Part shown: in pieces, positions 1 through 7,204 of the stretch
Position numbering within the stretch: the first letter of the stretch is position 1
Layout of the letters: each line of letters starts with the position of its first letter
NCBI GenBank assembly: GCA_002707085.1
Contig: PALY01000113.1
Coordinates: forward strand, 12,122 to 19,328
Reading direction: 5' to 3'
Length of the DNA: 7,207 bases
Source: Deltaproteobacteria bacterium
GTDB lineage: Bacteria; Myxococcota_A; UBA796
Program-made: the position numbers and the translations under genes
The notes under the pieces: generated by a model
The model's database searches: none
The model's input: only the letters and a program-made list of their open reading frames with translations
What the model was told of the DNA's origin: nothing

Positions 1-1647
1 GACACCGTAAAAGGAGGAGACTTTCGGTCTCGAGAACGAAACGTCTACCGACTGGCTCAACTGAGCGTCAACATCATTGATCAGGCTGCAGCTCAAGGGG
101 TTCCTTTTGCTCGTGAATATGGTGGTTTGTTGGCAAACCGCTCCTTCGGTGGCGCTTTGGTCTCGCGAACTTTTTATGCTCGAGGCCAAACGGGGCAGCA
201 ACTGCTGCTGGGCGCCTATTCAGCACATGCTGCACAAGTCTCAGCTGGAAGCATCAAAATGTTTCCCCGCACAGAAATGCTGGATTTGGTCACAATCGAC
301 GGCCAGGCCCGAGGCATTATTGTCAGGGACTTGGTCAGCGGTGAAATCAACTCATATGAAGCAGATGCCGTTATTCTCGCCACTGGCGGATACGGCAACG
401 TCTTCTACCTCTCGACCAATGCAATGGGCTGCAATGTGACCGCGGGATGGCGAGCAGCAAAACGTGGCGCATTCTTCGCAAACCCTTGCTACACACAGAT
501 TCACCCGACCTGCATTCCCGTTTCTGGCGACTACCAGTCAAAACTCACCCTGATGAGTGAATCGTTGCGAAATGACGGCCGGGTATGGGTCCCGAAAGAC
601 GCCAAAGACTGCTGGGACCAATCAGCCGGTAAAGTCGGGCGACACCCCAATGAGATACCCGAGAATGAACGCGACTATTACTTGGAACGTCGATACCCAA
701 CGTTCGGCAACTTGGTCCCTCGCGACGTCGCATCCCGTGCAGCCAAAGCCGCATGCGATGAAGGACGAGGAGTTGCCCACAACGGTCGTGGCGTATTCTT
801 GGACTTCAAGGAAGCGGTTGGCCGTCTTGGAGAAAGCGAAGTTTCCGCGCGCTATGGAAACCTGTTTGAGATGTATGAACGCATCACGGGTGTAAACCCC
901 TACAAAGAACCCATGCGCATCTACCCAGCCATTCACTACACAATGGGTGGTATGTGGGTCGACTACAACCTTCAGTCAAACCTGCCTGGATTGTTCGTAC
1001 TGGGAGAAGCCAACTTCTCTGACCACGGAGCCAACCGGCTGGGTGCTTCCGCACTCATGCAAGGACTTGCGGACGGATACTTCGTCATTCCATACACAAT
1101 CGGTCATTACTTGGCTCAGCAGGGCGCCCGTCCAAAAGACGTGGAAAGCAGCGAATTCAAGGGTGCAAAAGAGTCCGTTGTAGAGCGACAAAACAAGCTC
1201 CTCAACATCAATGGAAAACGTTCCGTTGACTCATTCCATCGTGAATTGGGCATGTTGATGTGGGACAAGTGCGGAATGGCGCGCAACAAAGAGGGCCTCC
1301 AAGAAGCCCTTGAACGCATCCCTCAGATTCGAGACGAATTCTGGGACAATGTGTCGGTACCCGGCCATGGTGAAAACTTGAATCAAACCCTTGAAAAAGC
1401 CGGCCGTGTCGCAGACTTCTTGGAGTTTGCTGAAGTCAAAGTTGGCGACGCACTACATCGCGAAGAGTCTTGCGGAGGTCACTTCCGCGAGGAATACCAA
1501 ACCGATGAAGGCGAAGCCAAACGAAATGATGAAGATTTCAGCTATGTGGCTGCCTGGGAATTTAATGGTGTGGGTGAAAAACCAACCCTGCATAAAGAAC
1601 CCCTTACCTTTGACTACGTGAAGCCTTCACAGCGGAGCTATAAATGA
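1..1647 (+). CDS. sdhA: Succinate dehydrogenase/fumarate reductase flavoprotein subunit SdhA (5'-truncated by the window edge)
   Basis: This is the flavoprotein subunit of respiratory complex II, which oxidises succinate to fumarate at the cytoplasmic face of the inner membrane. The frame is open from base 1, beginning DTVKGGDF, so the start and roughly the first 90 residues (FAD-attachment region) lie upstream; 548 residues are visible. Recognisable active-site landmarks are the His of IHPT (codon 502-504), the Arg of PRDVAS (721-723, the usual proton-transfer Arg), the His of HYTMGG (934-936) and the Arg of GANRLGA (1036-1038). The [10 protein letters not shown] segment belongs to the FAD fold. 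The C-terminus ending in VKPSQRSYK is typical of the larger Bacteroidota/delta-type SdhA rather than the E. coli type. The stop overlaps the sdhB start (ATGA). The membrane anchor gene sdhC is not downstream and is presumably upstream. Succinate oxidation versus fumarate reduction cannot be settled from sequence. Confidence 0.96.
   Translation, partial: DTVKGGDFRSRERNVYRLAQLSVNIIDQAAAQGVPFAREYGGLLANRSFGGALVSRTFYARGQTGQQLLLGAYSAHAAQVSAGSIKMFPRTEMLDLVTIDGQARGIIVRDLVSGEINSYEADAVILATGGYGNVFYLSTNAMGCNVTAGWRAAKRGAFFANPCYTQIHPTCIPVSGDYQSKLTLMSESLRNDGRVWVPKDAKDCWDQSAGKVGRHPNEIPENERDYYLERRYPTFGNLVPRDVASRAAKAACDEGRGVAHNGRGVFLDFKEAVGRLGESEVSARYGNLFEMYERITGVNPYKEPMRIYPAIHYTMGGMWVDYNLQSNLPGLFVLGEANFSDHGANRLGASALMQGLADGYFVIPYTIGHYLAQQGARPKDVESSEFKGAKESVVERQNKLLNINGKRSVDSFHRELGMLMWDKCGMARNKEGLQEALERIPQIRDEFWDNVSVPGHGENLNQTLEKAGRVADFLEFAEVKVGDALHREESCGGHFREEYQTDEGEAKRNDEDFSYVAAWEFNGVGEKPTLHKEPLTFDYVKPSQRSYK
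1634..1637 (+). promoter_or_regulatory. Ribosome binding site of sdhB
   Basis: GGAG lies inside the last codons of sdhA, six bases before the ATG at 1644. It supports the ATGA overlap start and translational coupling of sdhA and sdhB. Confidence 0.6.
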
Positions 1648-2396
1648 ATCTCAAGCTGCATGTTTGGCGCCAAAATGGACCCAACGACAAGGGCGCATTC
1701 GTCACCTACGATGCGACAGACGTCAACGAAGAAATGTCTTTCCTGGAAATGCTCGATGTGATCAACGAAGGGCTGGAAGGCGAAGGGAAAGAACCCATCG
1801 CTTTTGAGTCCGACTGTCGAGAAGGCATCTGCGGCGCCTGTGGTTGTATGATCAATGGCCAGCCTCATGGTCACAAAGCGCGCACCACCACCTGCCAACT
1901 TCATATGCGTGAGTTCAAAGATGGCGATGAAATCGTCATCGAACCATTCCGTGCAAAGGCCTTTGGGGTCATCAAGGATCTGGTTGTCGACCGTTCCGCA
2001 TTTGATCGCATCATTCAGGCCGGTGGATACATCACTGCCAGAACTGGTTCTGCCACCGATGCAAATGCCACACCCGTACCCAAGACGGATGCTGACCGTG
2101 CCTTTGAGGCCGCCGCATGCATCGGTTGTGGTGCCTGTGTAGCCAGCTGTCCAAATGCATCCGCAATGTTGTTCACTGGTGCAAAAGTCAACCACCTCGC
2201 TCTTCTTCCCCAAGGACAAGCAGAGCGATGGATTCGCGTGGACAAGATGGTTCACCAAATGGACTCCGAGGATTTCGGGCACTGCACCAACTTTGGTGAA
2301 TGCACCCTTGCATGCCCGAAAGACATCAGCTTGGACACCATCGCTCACATGAATCAAGATTTCCTGAAGGCGCAGTTCAAATCAAGAAGCGAATAA
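1644..2396 (+). CDS. sdhB: Succinate dehydrogenase/fumarate reductase iron-sulfur subunit SdhB
   Basis: This is the electron-transfer subunit of complex II, carrying electrons from the SdhA flavin to quinone at the membrane anchor. It has 250 residues, normal for the family. The N-terminal ferredoxin-like domain has 2Fe-2S ligands C58, C63, C66 and C84 (C-x4-C-x2-C, then the distal Cys). The C-terminal domain has [12 protein letters not shown] (C159, C162, C165, C169) and [12 protein letters not shown] (C214, C220, C224). By analogy with E. coli SdhB, C159/C162/C165/C224 should hold a 4Fe-4S cluster and C169/C214/C220 the 3Fe-4S cluster next to the quinone site. The start overlaps the sdhA stop as ATGA and is preceded by GGAG. 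No anchor gene follows, so the order is probably sdhC-sdhA-sdhB with sdhC outside the window. Confidence 0.97.
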   Translation: MNLKLHVWRQNGPNDKGAFVTYDATDVNEEMSFLEMLDVINEGLEGEGKEPIAFESDCREGICGACGCMINGQPHGHKARTTTCQLHMREFKDGDEIVIEPFRAKAFGVIKDLVVDRSAFDRIIQAGGYITARTGSATDANATPVPKTDADRAFEAAACIGCGACVASCPNASAMLFTGAKVNHLALLPQGQAERWIRVDKMVHQMDSEDFGHCTNFGECTLACPKDISLDTIAHMNQDFLKAQFKSRSE

Positions 2397-2403
2397 TGTC
2401 GGA

Positions 2404-2426
2404 TGATGACAACCTATATGTCGTCA
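2404..2426 (+). other. Small inverted repeat in the sdhB-lipoprotein spacer
   Basis: TGATGACA (2404-2411) can pair with TGTCGTCA (2419-2426) around a 7-base loop, with one G-U pair. No T-run follows, so it is not a classical intrinsic terminator. It could be a weak mRNA processing or stability element, or chance. No convincing promoter was seen in this 62-base spacer, so read-through from sdhAB is possible. Confidence 0.25.
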
Positions 2427-2443
2427 GGCTACCATTACATCCG

Positions 2444-2448
2444 AGGAG
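2444..2448 (+). promoter_or_regulatory. Ribosome binding site selecting the lipoprotein start at 2459
   Basis: AGGAG (within GAGGAG) lies 10 bases before the ATG at 2459 and only 1 base before the in-frame ATG at 2450. The spacing favours 2459, which also yields a compact lipoprotein signal peptide. Confidence 0.55.
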
Positions 2449-2458
2449 AATGAACGCT

Positions 2459-2899
2459 ATGCGCTTCACTTTATTGGCATCTGTATTCGGCCTTTTGGCA
2501 TGTGCAGATAAAACTGAAGATTCTGGGGCGAGCCACGACCACAGTCATCATGGAGATGACGAACTCCCAGACGACTTCGACCCAGCTACAACTGTGACAT
2601 CAGATGGTGGAACGTACACCGTTTCATACACAACCAACCCATCTCCCATTCCAGAGTCCGATGAGTTCGCAGTCTCGTTTTCCACTTCAGGCGGCACAAT
2701 CATTGCCGTGGATGGAACGATGCCTACCCACGGTCATGGCATGAACGTCACCCCTGTCCTCACAGACAATGGTGACGGCACATATTCCGCTTCCCCTTTC
2801 GCATTTTATATGCCTGGCTATTGGGTGATCCATGCCACCATCGAGGGTGAAGACGGAAGCACAGAACAGGCCAGTTTTGACGTGGACTGCTGCGAGTAG
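2459..2899 (+). CDS. Small His-rich lipoprotein with YtkA/FixH-like domain
   Basis: This encodes a 146-residue predicted lipoprotein. MRFTLLASVFGLLAC is a short signal peptide with lipobox LLAC; C15 would be lipidated. A hydrophilic tether follows with a His/Asp cluster, SHDHSHHGDDE (residues 25-35), that looks able to bind metal. Residues about 48-143 form a beta-rich domain with the YtkA-like pattern: MPTHGHGM (88-95), DNGDGTYS (103-110), then FYMPGYWVIHATIE (116-129). M88, H91, H93, M95 and M118 are candidate copper-type ligands (inference). The protein ends in an unusual CC (C144, C145). The frame is open further upstream into sdhB, but the signal peptide and AGGAG support 2459. It is overlapped by a di-haem peroxidase gene, suggesting joint expression and a shared extracytoplasmic role. 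Family assignment is by pattern only; the function is unknown. Confidence 0.85.
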   Translation: MRFTLLASVFGLLACADKTEDSGASHDHSHHGDDELPDDFDPATTVTSDGGTYTVSYTTNPSPIPESDEFAVSFSTSGGTIIAVDGTMPTHGHGMNVTPVLTDNGDGTYSASPFAFYMPGYWVIHATIEGEDGSTEQASFDVDCCE

Positions 2900-4193
2900 A
2901 GGGAGCCTCTGGCTCTGCTTGATGCTGTCCGCATGTGGCAGTTCCAGTGATACCGCCGACAAGACCGGTCCGGCCGTTGTGTTTTCCGAACTACAAATGG
3001 ACCGACTGTTGAGACACAGTAAAGATGAACTCGTACCTGTGGACCCCAGCAACATCCATGCTGACGATGAAGCCGCAGCACAAATGGGCCAATTTCTCTT
3101 CTTCGACACCCAGTTGTCGGGTTCAGGAGAGTTTAGCTGTGACACATGTCATCAACCTGAGAATGGCTTTGCAGACACCGTGCCCCTTTCGGAAGCTGTT
3201 GGTATCACCGACAGAAACACACCGACCATTCTAAACACAGTCTACAACCGCTGGTTTTATTGGGATGGACGATGCGACACACACTGGTGTCAAGCACTCA
3301 GCCCTTTAGAAGCAACCAACGAACATGGCACAAACAGGCTGGCCGTCGCCCACAGAATCCAGCGCAGTGACGAACTGACTGAAGCCTATTCATTGCTCTT
3401 TGACGACCTTCCAGACCTGTCCGATACCGACAGATTCCCCCTCAATGCCATGCCCGTCGAAGACAACGAGGATGACCCCCTCCATCGTGCATGGAGTGAC
3501 ATGACCCCGGAAGATCAAGACACCATCAACATCATCTTCAGCAACATTGGAAAAACGATTGCAGCCTACGAACGTAAATTGATCCGACTGGATTCTCCCT
3601 TTGATGAAATGGTGCTTGAACTGGAAGCAGGAAACAACACAGGAGGCGACGCCCTTTCCCCATCAGCGAAAAGAGGTGCGCAGCTTTTCGTCGGAGAAGG
3701 CATGTGTTGGACATGCCACTCCGGCCCGACCTTCACCAACAAAGAGTTCCACAACATCGCACTGCCCGATAGCGACGATATCGATAATGCTTCGCTGGGT
3801 CGATACGATGGCATTCAAAGCCTACGCGACAACATGTGGCGTTCCGACGGGCTGTACTCGGATAGTCCCGAAAACCCCGCGATTATCGAAAAAGTTTCGC
3901 ACTTGGTTCTCGGCCCAGAACAGGTCGGCCAGTTTAAAACACCAAGCCTTCGAAACCTTGTGAAAACCGCGCCGTATATGCATGGAGGTCATTTCCCCAC
4001 TCTGTTTGAGGCGGTCGACCACTACAATAAAATGGATGCTCCACCGAGAGTTGGTCACCGCGAAGAGTTTCTTCTTCCTCTTTTTTGGTCTGAAGAACAA
4101 GTTCGTGATGTAGTGGCCATGTTGGTGGCCTTGGAAGGAGAACCTCTTGATGCCTCTTTAATGGAAGCACCGTCCAGTCCGCTCTTACCCTAA
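2832..4193 (+). CDS. Di-haem cytochrome c peroxidase (CcpA/MauG superfamily), predicted lipoprotein
   Basis: This is a c-type di-haem enzyme of the bacterial cytochrome c peroxidase/MauG group, which reduces peroxide or oxidises a partner protein outside the cytoplasm. Read from the ATG at 2832 it has 453 residues. Haem sites are CDTCH (103-107) and CWTCH (292-296). Family landmarks are LFFDTQLSGSGEFSCDTCH, RNTPTILNTVYNRWFYWDGR (128-147), FKTPSLRNLVKTAPYMHGG (368-386) and FEAVDHY; M383 may be a haem ligand. LMLSACG is a lipobox (C35). The start is uncertain: 2832 overlaps the upstream gene by 68 bp and gives a long n-region. A TTG at 2877 would give a normal 20-residue signal peptide (438 residues total), but lacks a strong ribosome site. 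C148 and C153 in GRCDTHWCQ are unusual. The physiological substrate is unknown; the upstream YtkA-like lipoprotein is a possible partner (inference). Confidence 0.92.
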   Translation: MPPSRVKTEAQNRPVLTWTAASRGSLWLCLMLSACGSSSDTADKTGPAVVFSELQMDRLLRHSKDELVPVDPSNIHADDEAAAQMGQFLFFDTQLSGSGEFSCDTCHQPENGFADTVPLSEAVGITDRNTPTILNTVYNRWFYWDGRCDTHWCQALSPLEATNEHGTNRLAVAHRIQRSDELTEAYSLLFDDLPDLSDTDRFPLNAMPVEDNEDDPLHRAWSDMTPEDQDTINIIFSNIGKTIAAYERKLIRLDSPFDEMVLELEAGNNTGGDALSPSAKRGAQLFVGEGMCWTCHSGPTFTNKEFHNIALPDSDDIDNASLGRYDGIQSLRDNMWRSDGLYSDSPENPAIIEKVSHLVLGPEQVGQFKTPSLRNLVKTAPYMHGGHFPTLFEAVDHYNKMDAPPRVGHREEFLLPLFWSEEQVRDVVAMLVALEGEPLDASLMEAPSSPLLP

Positions 4194-4195
4194 AC

Positions 4196-4792
4196 CTACA
4201 GCTCTCTTCGGTTCTCAATGGCCCGAGCTACAGAACTTCGATCCGCATATTCAATCTCCGTCCCCACAGAGATTCCATGAGCCAAGCGCGTCACTTTTAT
4301 ATCAAGTGGCTTGAGTAACTTGGTCAAATACAGGGCCGTCGCATCCCCCTCTACATCGGGATCCGTTGCGATCAACACCTCGGCGATGGATTCTGGTCCT
4401 ACGCGATGCAGAAGACTGGAAATATTCAGCTGATCCGGGCCAATGCCATCTAGGGGAGCAATCGCACCACCCAACACATGGTATCGACCTCGATACTCTC
4501 CTGTAGCCTCAATGGCCTGAACATCCTGTGGACGCTCCACCACGCAGAGTATTCCTCCGATTCGCTTTACATCCTCACACAATGAACATGGGTCTACGGC
4601 AGAGATGTTCCCACAACGTCCACATTTCGTCATTGCTGCAGGCAACGCCTGCAAGGCAGCACCGATTGCGGACGCTACATCTGGAGCCTGTCGCAATAGC
4701 CAGTAGACCAAACGCGTCGCTGTTCGCTCACCAATGCCCGGAAAACGACTGAGTTGGACGATGCATGCTTTGAGGGGATCGACTGGGTCCAT
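4196..4792 (-). CDS. recR: Recombination mediator protein RecR
   Basis: RecR works with RecO (and RecF) to load RecA onto SSB-coated single-stranded DNA during gap repair. The 198-residue product matches the family length (about 200). It shows the N-terminal helix-hairpin-helix LSRFPGIGERTATRLVYWLL (14-33), a four-Cys zinc finger (C57, C60, C69, C72) and a Toprim domain with E86 in VVE and TDPDVEGDAT (143-152). The C-terminal RLAHGISVGTEIEYAD is characteristic. AGAGGAG (4798-4804) sits five bases from the ATG at 4792. A GTG at 4795, one codon upstream, is possible but only two bases from that site. The dnaX TGA overlaps the start (TGATG), implying coupled translation. The gene converges on the peroxidase gene with 2 bp between stops. 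Confidence 0.97.
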   Translation of the reverse strand: MDPVDPLKACIVQLSRFPGIGERTATRLVYWLLRQAPDVASAIGAALQALPAAMTKCGRCGNISAVDPCSLCEDVKRIGGILCVVERPQDVQAIEATGEYRGRYHVLGGAIAPLDGIGPDQLNISSLLHRVGPESIAEVLIATDPDVEGDATALYLTKLLKPLDIKVTRLAHGISVGTEIEYADRSSVARAIENRREL

Positions 4793-6840
4793 CACTGCTC
4801 CTCTACTGGATTTAATACCGGCGGTATGGGCGCTCGATAATCTTTATCGACCACACGAATCGCAGCATCAAAATGCTTCACTATCGCTTGAATGTCCGCA
4901 TTGTCTCTAATCGCCTGTTCCAACTCTTCCTGCGCCCGTCGGATTTCTTCCGCTTTCATTTCTCGATGGGTTTGCCGGCCATTCGCCACGTCCCGTTCTC
5001 GAACCTGAATTCGAGTACATCCAGAGAAGAAGTGCTTCACGCCGGTCAACAAGCGTTCATCCTGAGTCCACACCTGAGCATGGCTGCGCCTAAATCCGGC
5101 TGGAAACTGAATTTCTAAAGTTGGCTGTGTGCAGGAAATAAAAATGGAGTCCTGGGCCCATACTTGGTATCGCACATCGCCAATATCCAACCAATGCCGA
5201 AATTGAGCGAAACGTTCTTCAGGGGATGCGTCCTCCGGAACGACAGGAAGCACGTCAGCGTCTTCTTCCTCCGCGTCCTCCTCAATGGCTTCAGTTCCCA
5301 CCTGGTCGACGGGTTCGACAGGTTCGACAGGTTCGGCCTGTTCGACAGGTTCGGCCTGTTCGACAAGTTCGGCCTGTTCGACAGGTTTGGCCTGTTCGAC
5401 AGGTTCGACAGGTTCGACCACCTCACTGACCGGATGGGCTTCAGCAGATGCTGTTTTAGACACGCCTCCATCATCCAGCACAGCAGATGAAACTTCACCC
5501 TCTTCCTCTTCAGGAAAATCAGATGATGGGGGCGTCGCAGAATCGGCCTCTACCGAAGCGGGCGGCTCTCTTTCTGGGACCACATCGTCTAATTGAACCG
5601 ATATTTCAGGTGCCGGAGATGGCTCCTTGTCATCATCTGACGACCGCGGACCCGATTGCGTTCGTGGAGGTGCAATGGCTACACCGCCCGCCTCCCGAAT
5701 TCGGTGTTCCAAATCCTCTAAACGATGCATTAAGCGGCTGATCGACTGTGCTGGCCGGATGCTGATCAGACGCGCTACCGCCATCTCCAGTACCAAACGT
5801 GGCCGATTGGAGTGTGCCACTTGATCGTGGACTTCCAGCATGACGTGAAATGCACGCACCAACACATCGGATGATGTTCCCTGAACCAACTCTTCCAGTC
5901 GCACCCGTTCGTCCTGCGGCACGTCCAGGTATTCCTTGGAACTGGGACTCAGCCCAACCAACGTTGCGTTTCGTATCAACGTCAACATCTCGCTGGTGAA
6001 CTCAGACAATTCATAGCCATAGCCATACACCGCGGATATCGCGCTCAAACAGCCATCTGCGTCGCCATGAAGAATGCCTTCCAAGGTCTGGTACAAAAGT
6101 TTCCGGTCGACCAGCCCAAGAATGTCGGAAACCTGCTCCATCGTCGGTGCATCACCAGCAAAACTGATCACCTGATCAAGAAGACTCTGAGAGTCGCGCA
6201 TCGAACCTTCGCCCGCGCGCGCAATCAGCCGCAACGAGTCCTGATCAATGGTGACCCCTTCCGCCTTGGCGATGAGACCAAGCCGCTCAATGACCACATC
6301 CGGCGCGATGCGCTTAAAGTCAAATCGTTGGACTCGAGACAGGATGGTGTCCGGAATCCGTTGTGGCTCCGTCGTGGCAAACATGAACACGACATTGGGT
6401 GGTGGCTCCTCAAGTGTCTTCAGCAGCGCATTAAATGCACCCTTCGACAACATGTGAACCTCGTCCACAATGTAGACCTTGGACTTCCCATGGACAGGCA
6501 AGTACCGAACCGATTCACGAAGGCCGCGAATATCTTCCACCGAGTTGTTCGATGCCCCATCAATCTCGATCACGTCCTGACTTGCACCTGCCAAGATCTC
6601 TGTGCAACTCGGACATTTCCCACATGGTTCAGGGGTTGGACCATTCACACAATTGAGTGAACGAGCAAAAGCACGAGCAGCCGTCGTCTTCCCAACCCCT
6701 CGAGGACCCGAGAATAGAAAGGCGTGATGCACACGATCTAATCGAATCGCATTCATCAACGTACGGGTGACGTGAGTTTGCCCGGCAATCTCATCAAAAG
6801 TAGTGGGACGCCATTTTCGGGCTATCGCCTGGTAGCTCAT
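4792..6840 (-). CDS. dnaX: DNA polymerase III subunit tau (DnaX clamp-loader ATPase)
   Basis: This is the AAA+ ATPase of the replicative clamp loader, which loads the beta clamp and, in its long tau form, tethers polymerase at the fork. The 682-residue product starts MSYQAIARKWRP. Domains: Walker A GPRGVGKT (45-52), zinc-binding C64, C73, C76, C79, Walker B IVDEVH (124-129), sensor 1 ATTEPQRIPDT (155-165), arginine-finger SRV (168-170, usually SRC), sensor 2 GSMRD (212-216), and the gamma/tau collar domain to about residue 365. Residues about 390-540 are an acidic, Pro-rich linker with a PVE/QAE repeat. A folded C-terminal domain (about 540-665) with LDIGDVRYQVWAQ follows and probably binds polymerase. 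AGAGGG lies five bases upstream of the ATG. No A-rich slippery site was seen, so gamma may not be made by frameshifting. It overlaps recR and follows the SRP RNA by 23 bases. Confidence 0.97.
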   Translation of the reverse strand: MSYQAIARKWRPTTFDEIAGQTHVTRTLMNAIRLDRVHHAFLFSGPRGVGKTTAARAFARSLNCVNGPTPEPCGKCPSCTEILAGASQDVIEIDGASNNSVEDIRGLRESVRYLPVHGKSKVYIVDEVHMLSKGAFNALLKTLEEPPPNVVFMFATTEPQRIPDTILSRVQRFDFKRIAPDVVIERLGLIAKAEGVTIDQDSLRLIARAGEGSMRDSQSLLDQVISFAGDAPTMEQVSDILGLVDRKLLYQTLEGILHGDADGCLSAISAVYGYGYELSEFTSEMLTLIRNATLVGLSPSSKEYLDVPQDERVRLEELVQGTSSDVLVRAFHVMLEVHDQVAHSNRPRLVLEMAVARLISIRPAQSISRLMHRLEDLEHRIREAGGVAIAPPRTQSGPRSSDDDKEPSPAPEISVQLDDVVPEREPPASVEADSATPPSSDFPEEEEGEVSSAVLDDGGVSKTASAEAHPVSEVVEPVEPVEQAKPVEQAELVEQAEPVEQAEPVEPVEPVDQVGTEAIEEDAEEEDADVLPVVPEDASPEERFAQFRHWLDIGDVRYQVWAQDSIFISCTQPTLEIQFPAGFRRSHAQVWTQDERLLTGVKHFFSGCTRIQVRERDVANGRQTHREMKAEEIRRAQEELEQAIRDNADIQAIVKHFDAAIRVVDKDYRAPIPPVLNPVEEQ
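4798..4804 (-). promoter_or_regulatory. Ribosome binding site of recR
   Basis: AGAGGAG on the minus strand lies inside the last codons of dnaX. It is five bases before ATG 4792 and two bases before GTG 4795, so it favours the ATG. Confidence 0.6.
5305..5421 (-). repeat. In-frame 9-bp tandem repeat in the dnaX linker
   Basis: On the + strand, 9-bp units TTCGACAGG and TTCGGCCTG run from 5314 to 5412 (eleven units, two with one-base changes), with degenerate units on each side. The middle part alternates the two types as an 18-bp composite unit. On the coding strand they encode PVE and QAE triplets, giving an acidic, Pro-rich, probably disordered stretch of DnaX (about residues 474-512). Since the unit is three codons, copy-number change keeps the frame. 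Confidence 0.93.
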
Positions 6841-6845
6841 GTTGT

Positions 6846-6851
6846 CCCTCT
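6846..6851 (-). promoter_or_regulatory. Ribosome binding site of dnaX
   Basis: AGAGGG on the minus strand is five bases before the dnaX ATG (6840-6838). It fixes the start and lies in the 23-base gap after the SRP RNA. No terminator is visible in that gap, so the RNA and dnaX are probably on one primary transcript. Confidence 0.65.
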
Positions 6852-6863
6852 AACGAATTTAAT

Positions 6864-6982
6864 GACCCCAGGTGATGGCCGGGTACCCCCGTACCTCGGA
6901 GGGACCGACACCGTTGCTACCTTCCGGTCCTGGCGGAGTTCACGGATCCCCGACCACGGAGACCCGACCACCACCTTGGGTC
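6864..6982 (-). ncRNA. ffs: Signal recognition particle RNA, small bacterial (4.5S) type
   Basis: This is the RNA core of the signal recognition particle, which binds Ffh to target nascent membrane proteins. The minus strand contains the conserved apical hairpin CCAGGACCGGAAGGTAGCA (around 6916-6934), with the GGAA tetraloop and the asymmetric-loop bases that contact the Ffh M domain. The ends pair: 5' GACCCAAGGTG with 3' CACCTGGGGTC, continuing GGTGGTCGGG with CCCGGCCATC including G-U pairs. This gives a single long hairpin of about 119 nt. No Alu domain is visible, so it is the small type. The ends are inferred from pairing and could be off by a few bases. It sits between tRNA-Ser(GGA) and dnaX, the arrangement known for B. 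subtilis scr. Confidence 0.93.
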
Positions 6983-6997
6983 TGCGCCAATGGCGCA
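6983..6997 (-). other. Short hairpin between tRNA-Ser(GGA) and the SRP RNA
   Basis: TGCGCC and GGCGCA form a perfect 6-bp stem with a 3-base loop directly abutting the SRP RNA 5' end. On the transcribed (minus) strand a run of six T precedes the stem instead of following it, so it does not fit an intrinsic terminator. It may guide processing between the tRNA CCA end and the SRP RNA, or extend the mature RNA 5' end (inference). Confidence 0.4.
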
Positions 6998-7002
6998 AAA
7001 AA

Positions 7003-7090
7003 TGGCGGAGGAGGCGGGATTCGAACCCGCGGTAGGTTGCCCTACACTCGCTTTCCAAGCGAGCTCCTTCGGCCACTCGGACACCCCTCC
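7003..7090 (-). tRNA. tRNA-Ser, anticodon GGA
   Basis: The minus strand folds into an 88-nt class II tRNA. Acceptor GGAGGGG pairs with CTCCTCC (one G-U), the discriminator is G, and CCA is encoded. The anticodon stem CTCGC/GCGAG holds the loop TTGGAAA, anticodon GGA, reading UCC and UCU. It has a long variable arm GTAGGGCAACCTACC typical of serine tRNA, and a T arm GCGGG-TTCGAAT-CCCGC. It lies 26 bases downstream of the second tRNA-Ser and 20 bases before the SRP RNA. A TATAAA-like stretch in the spacer lacks a matching -35, so co-transcription is more likely. Confidence 0.97.
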
Positions 7091-7116
7091 GCAAAAAGTT
7101 TATAACTGGACGTGAA

Positions 7117-7204
<88 letters not shown>

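Noticed and set aside
1638..2357. Long minus-strand open frame (239 residues) opposite sdhB
   Set aside because: It is antisense to a clear SdhB with all cluster cysteines; no recognisable domain or supporting context.
2300..2458. Upstream extension of the YtkA-like lipoprotein frame into sdhB
   Set aside because: The extension would bury the signal peptide about 50 residues in; AGGAG and the lipobox support the start at 2459.
5305..5421. CRISPR array or regulatory iterons
   Set aside because: Units are 9 bp and contiguous without spacers, and they preserve the dnaX reading frame, so this is a coding repeat.
5285..5596. Plus-strand Ser/Thr/Gly/Cys repeat open frame (and two other plus-strand repeat frames) over the dnaX linker
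   Set aside because: They are antisense shadows of the 9-bp repeat; dnaX on the other strand is unmistakable.
6983..7002. Intrinsic terminator between tRNA-Ser(GGA) and SRP RNA
   Set aside because: The T-run lies before the stem on the transcribed strand and no T-run follows it; read on the + strand the stem is followed by A residues.
7091..7116. Promoter between the two tRNA genes (TATAAA-like box on the minus strand)
   Set aside because: No -35-like hexamer at suitable spacing; the match could be chance in a short AT-rich spacer.
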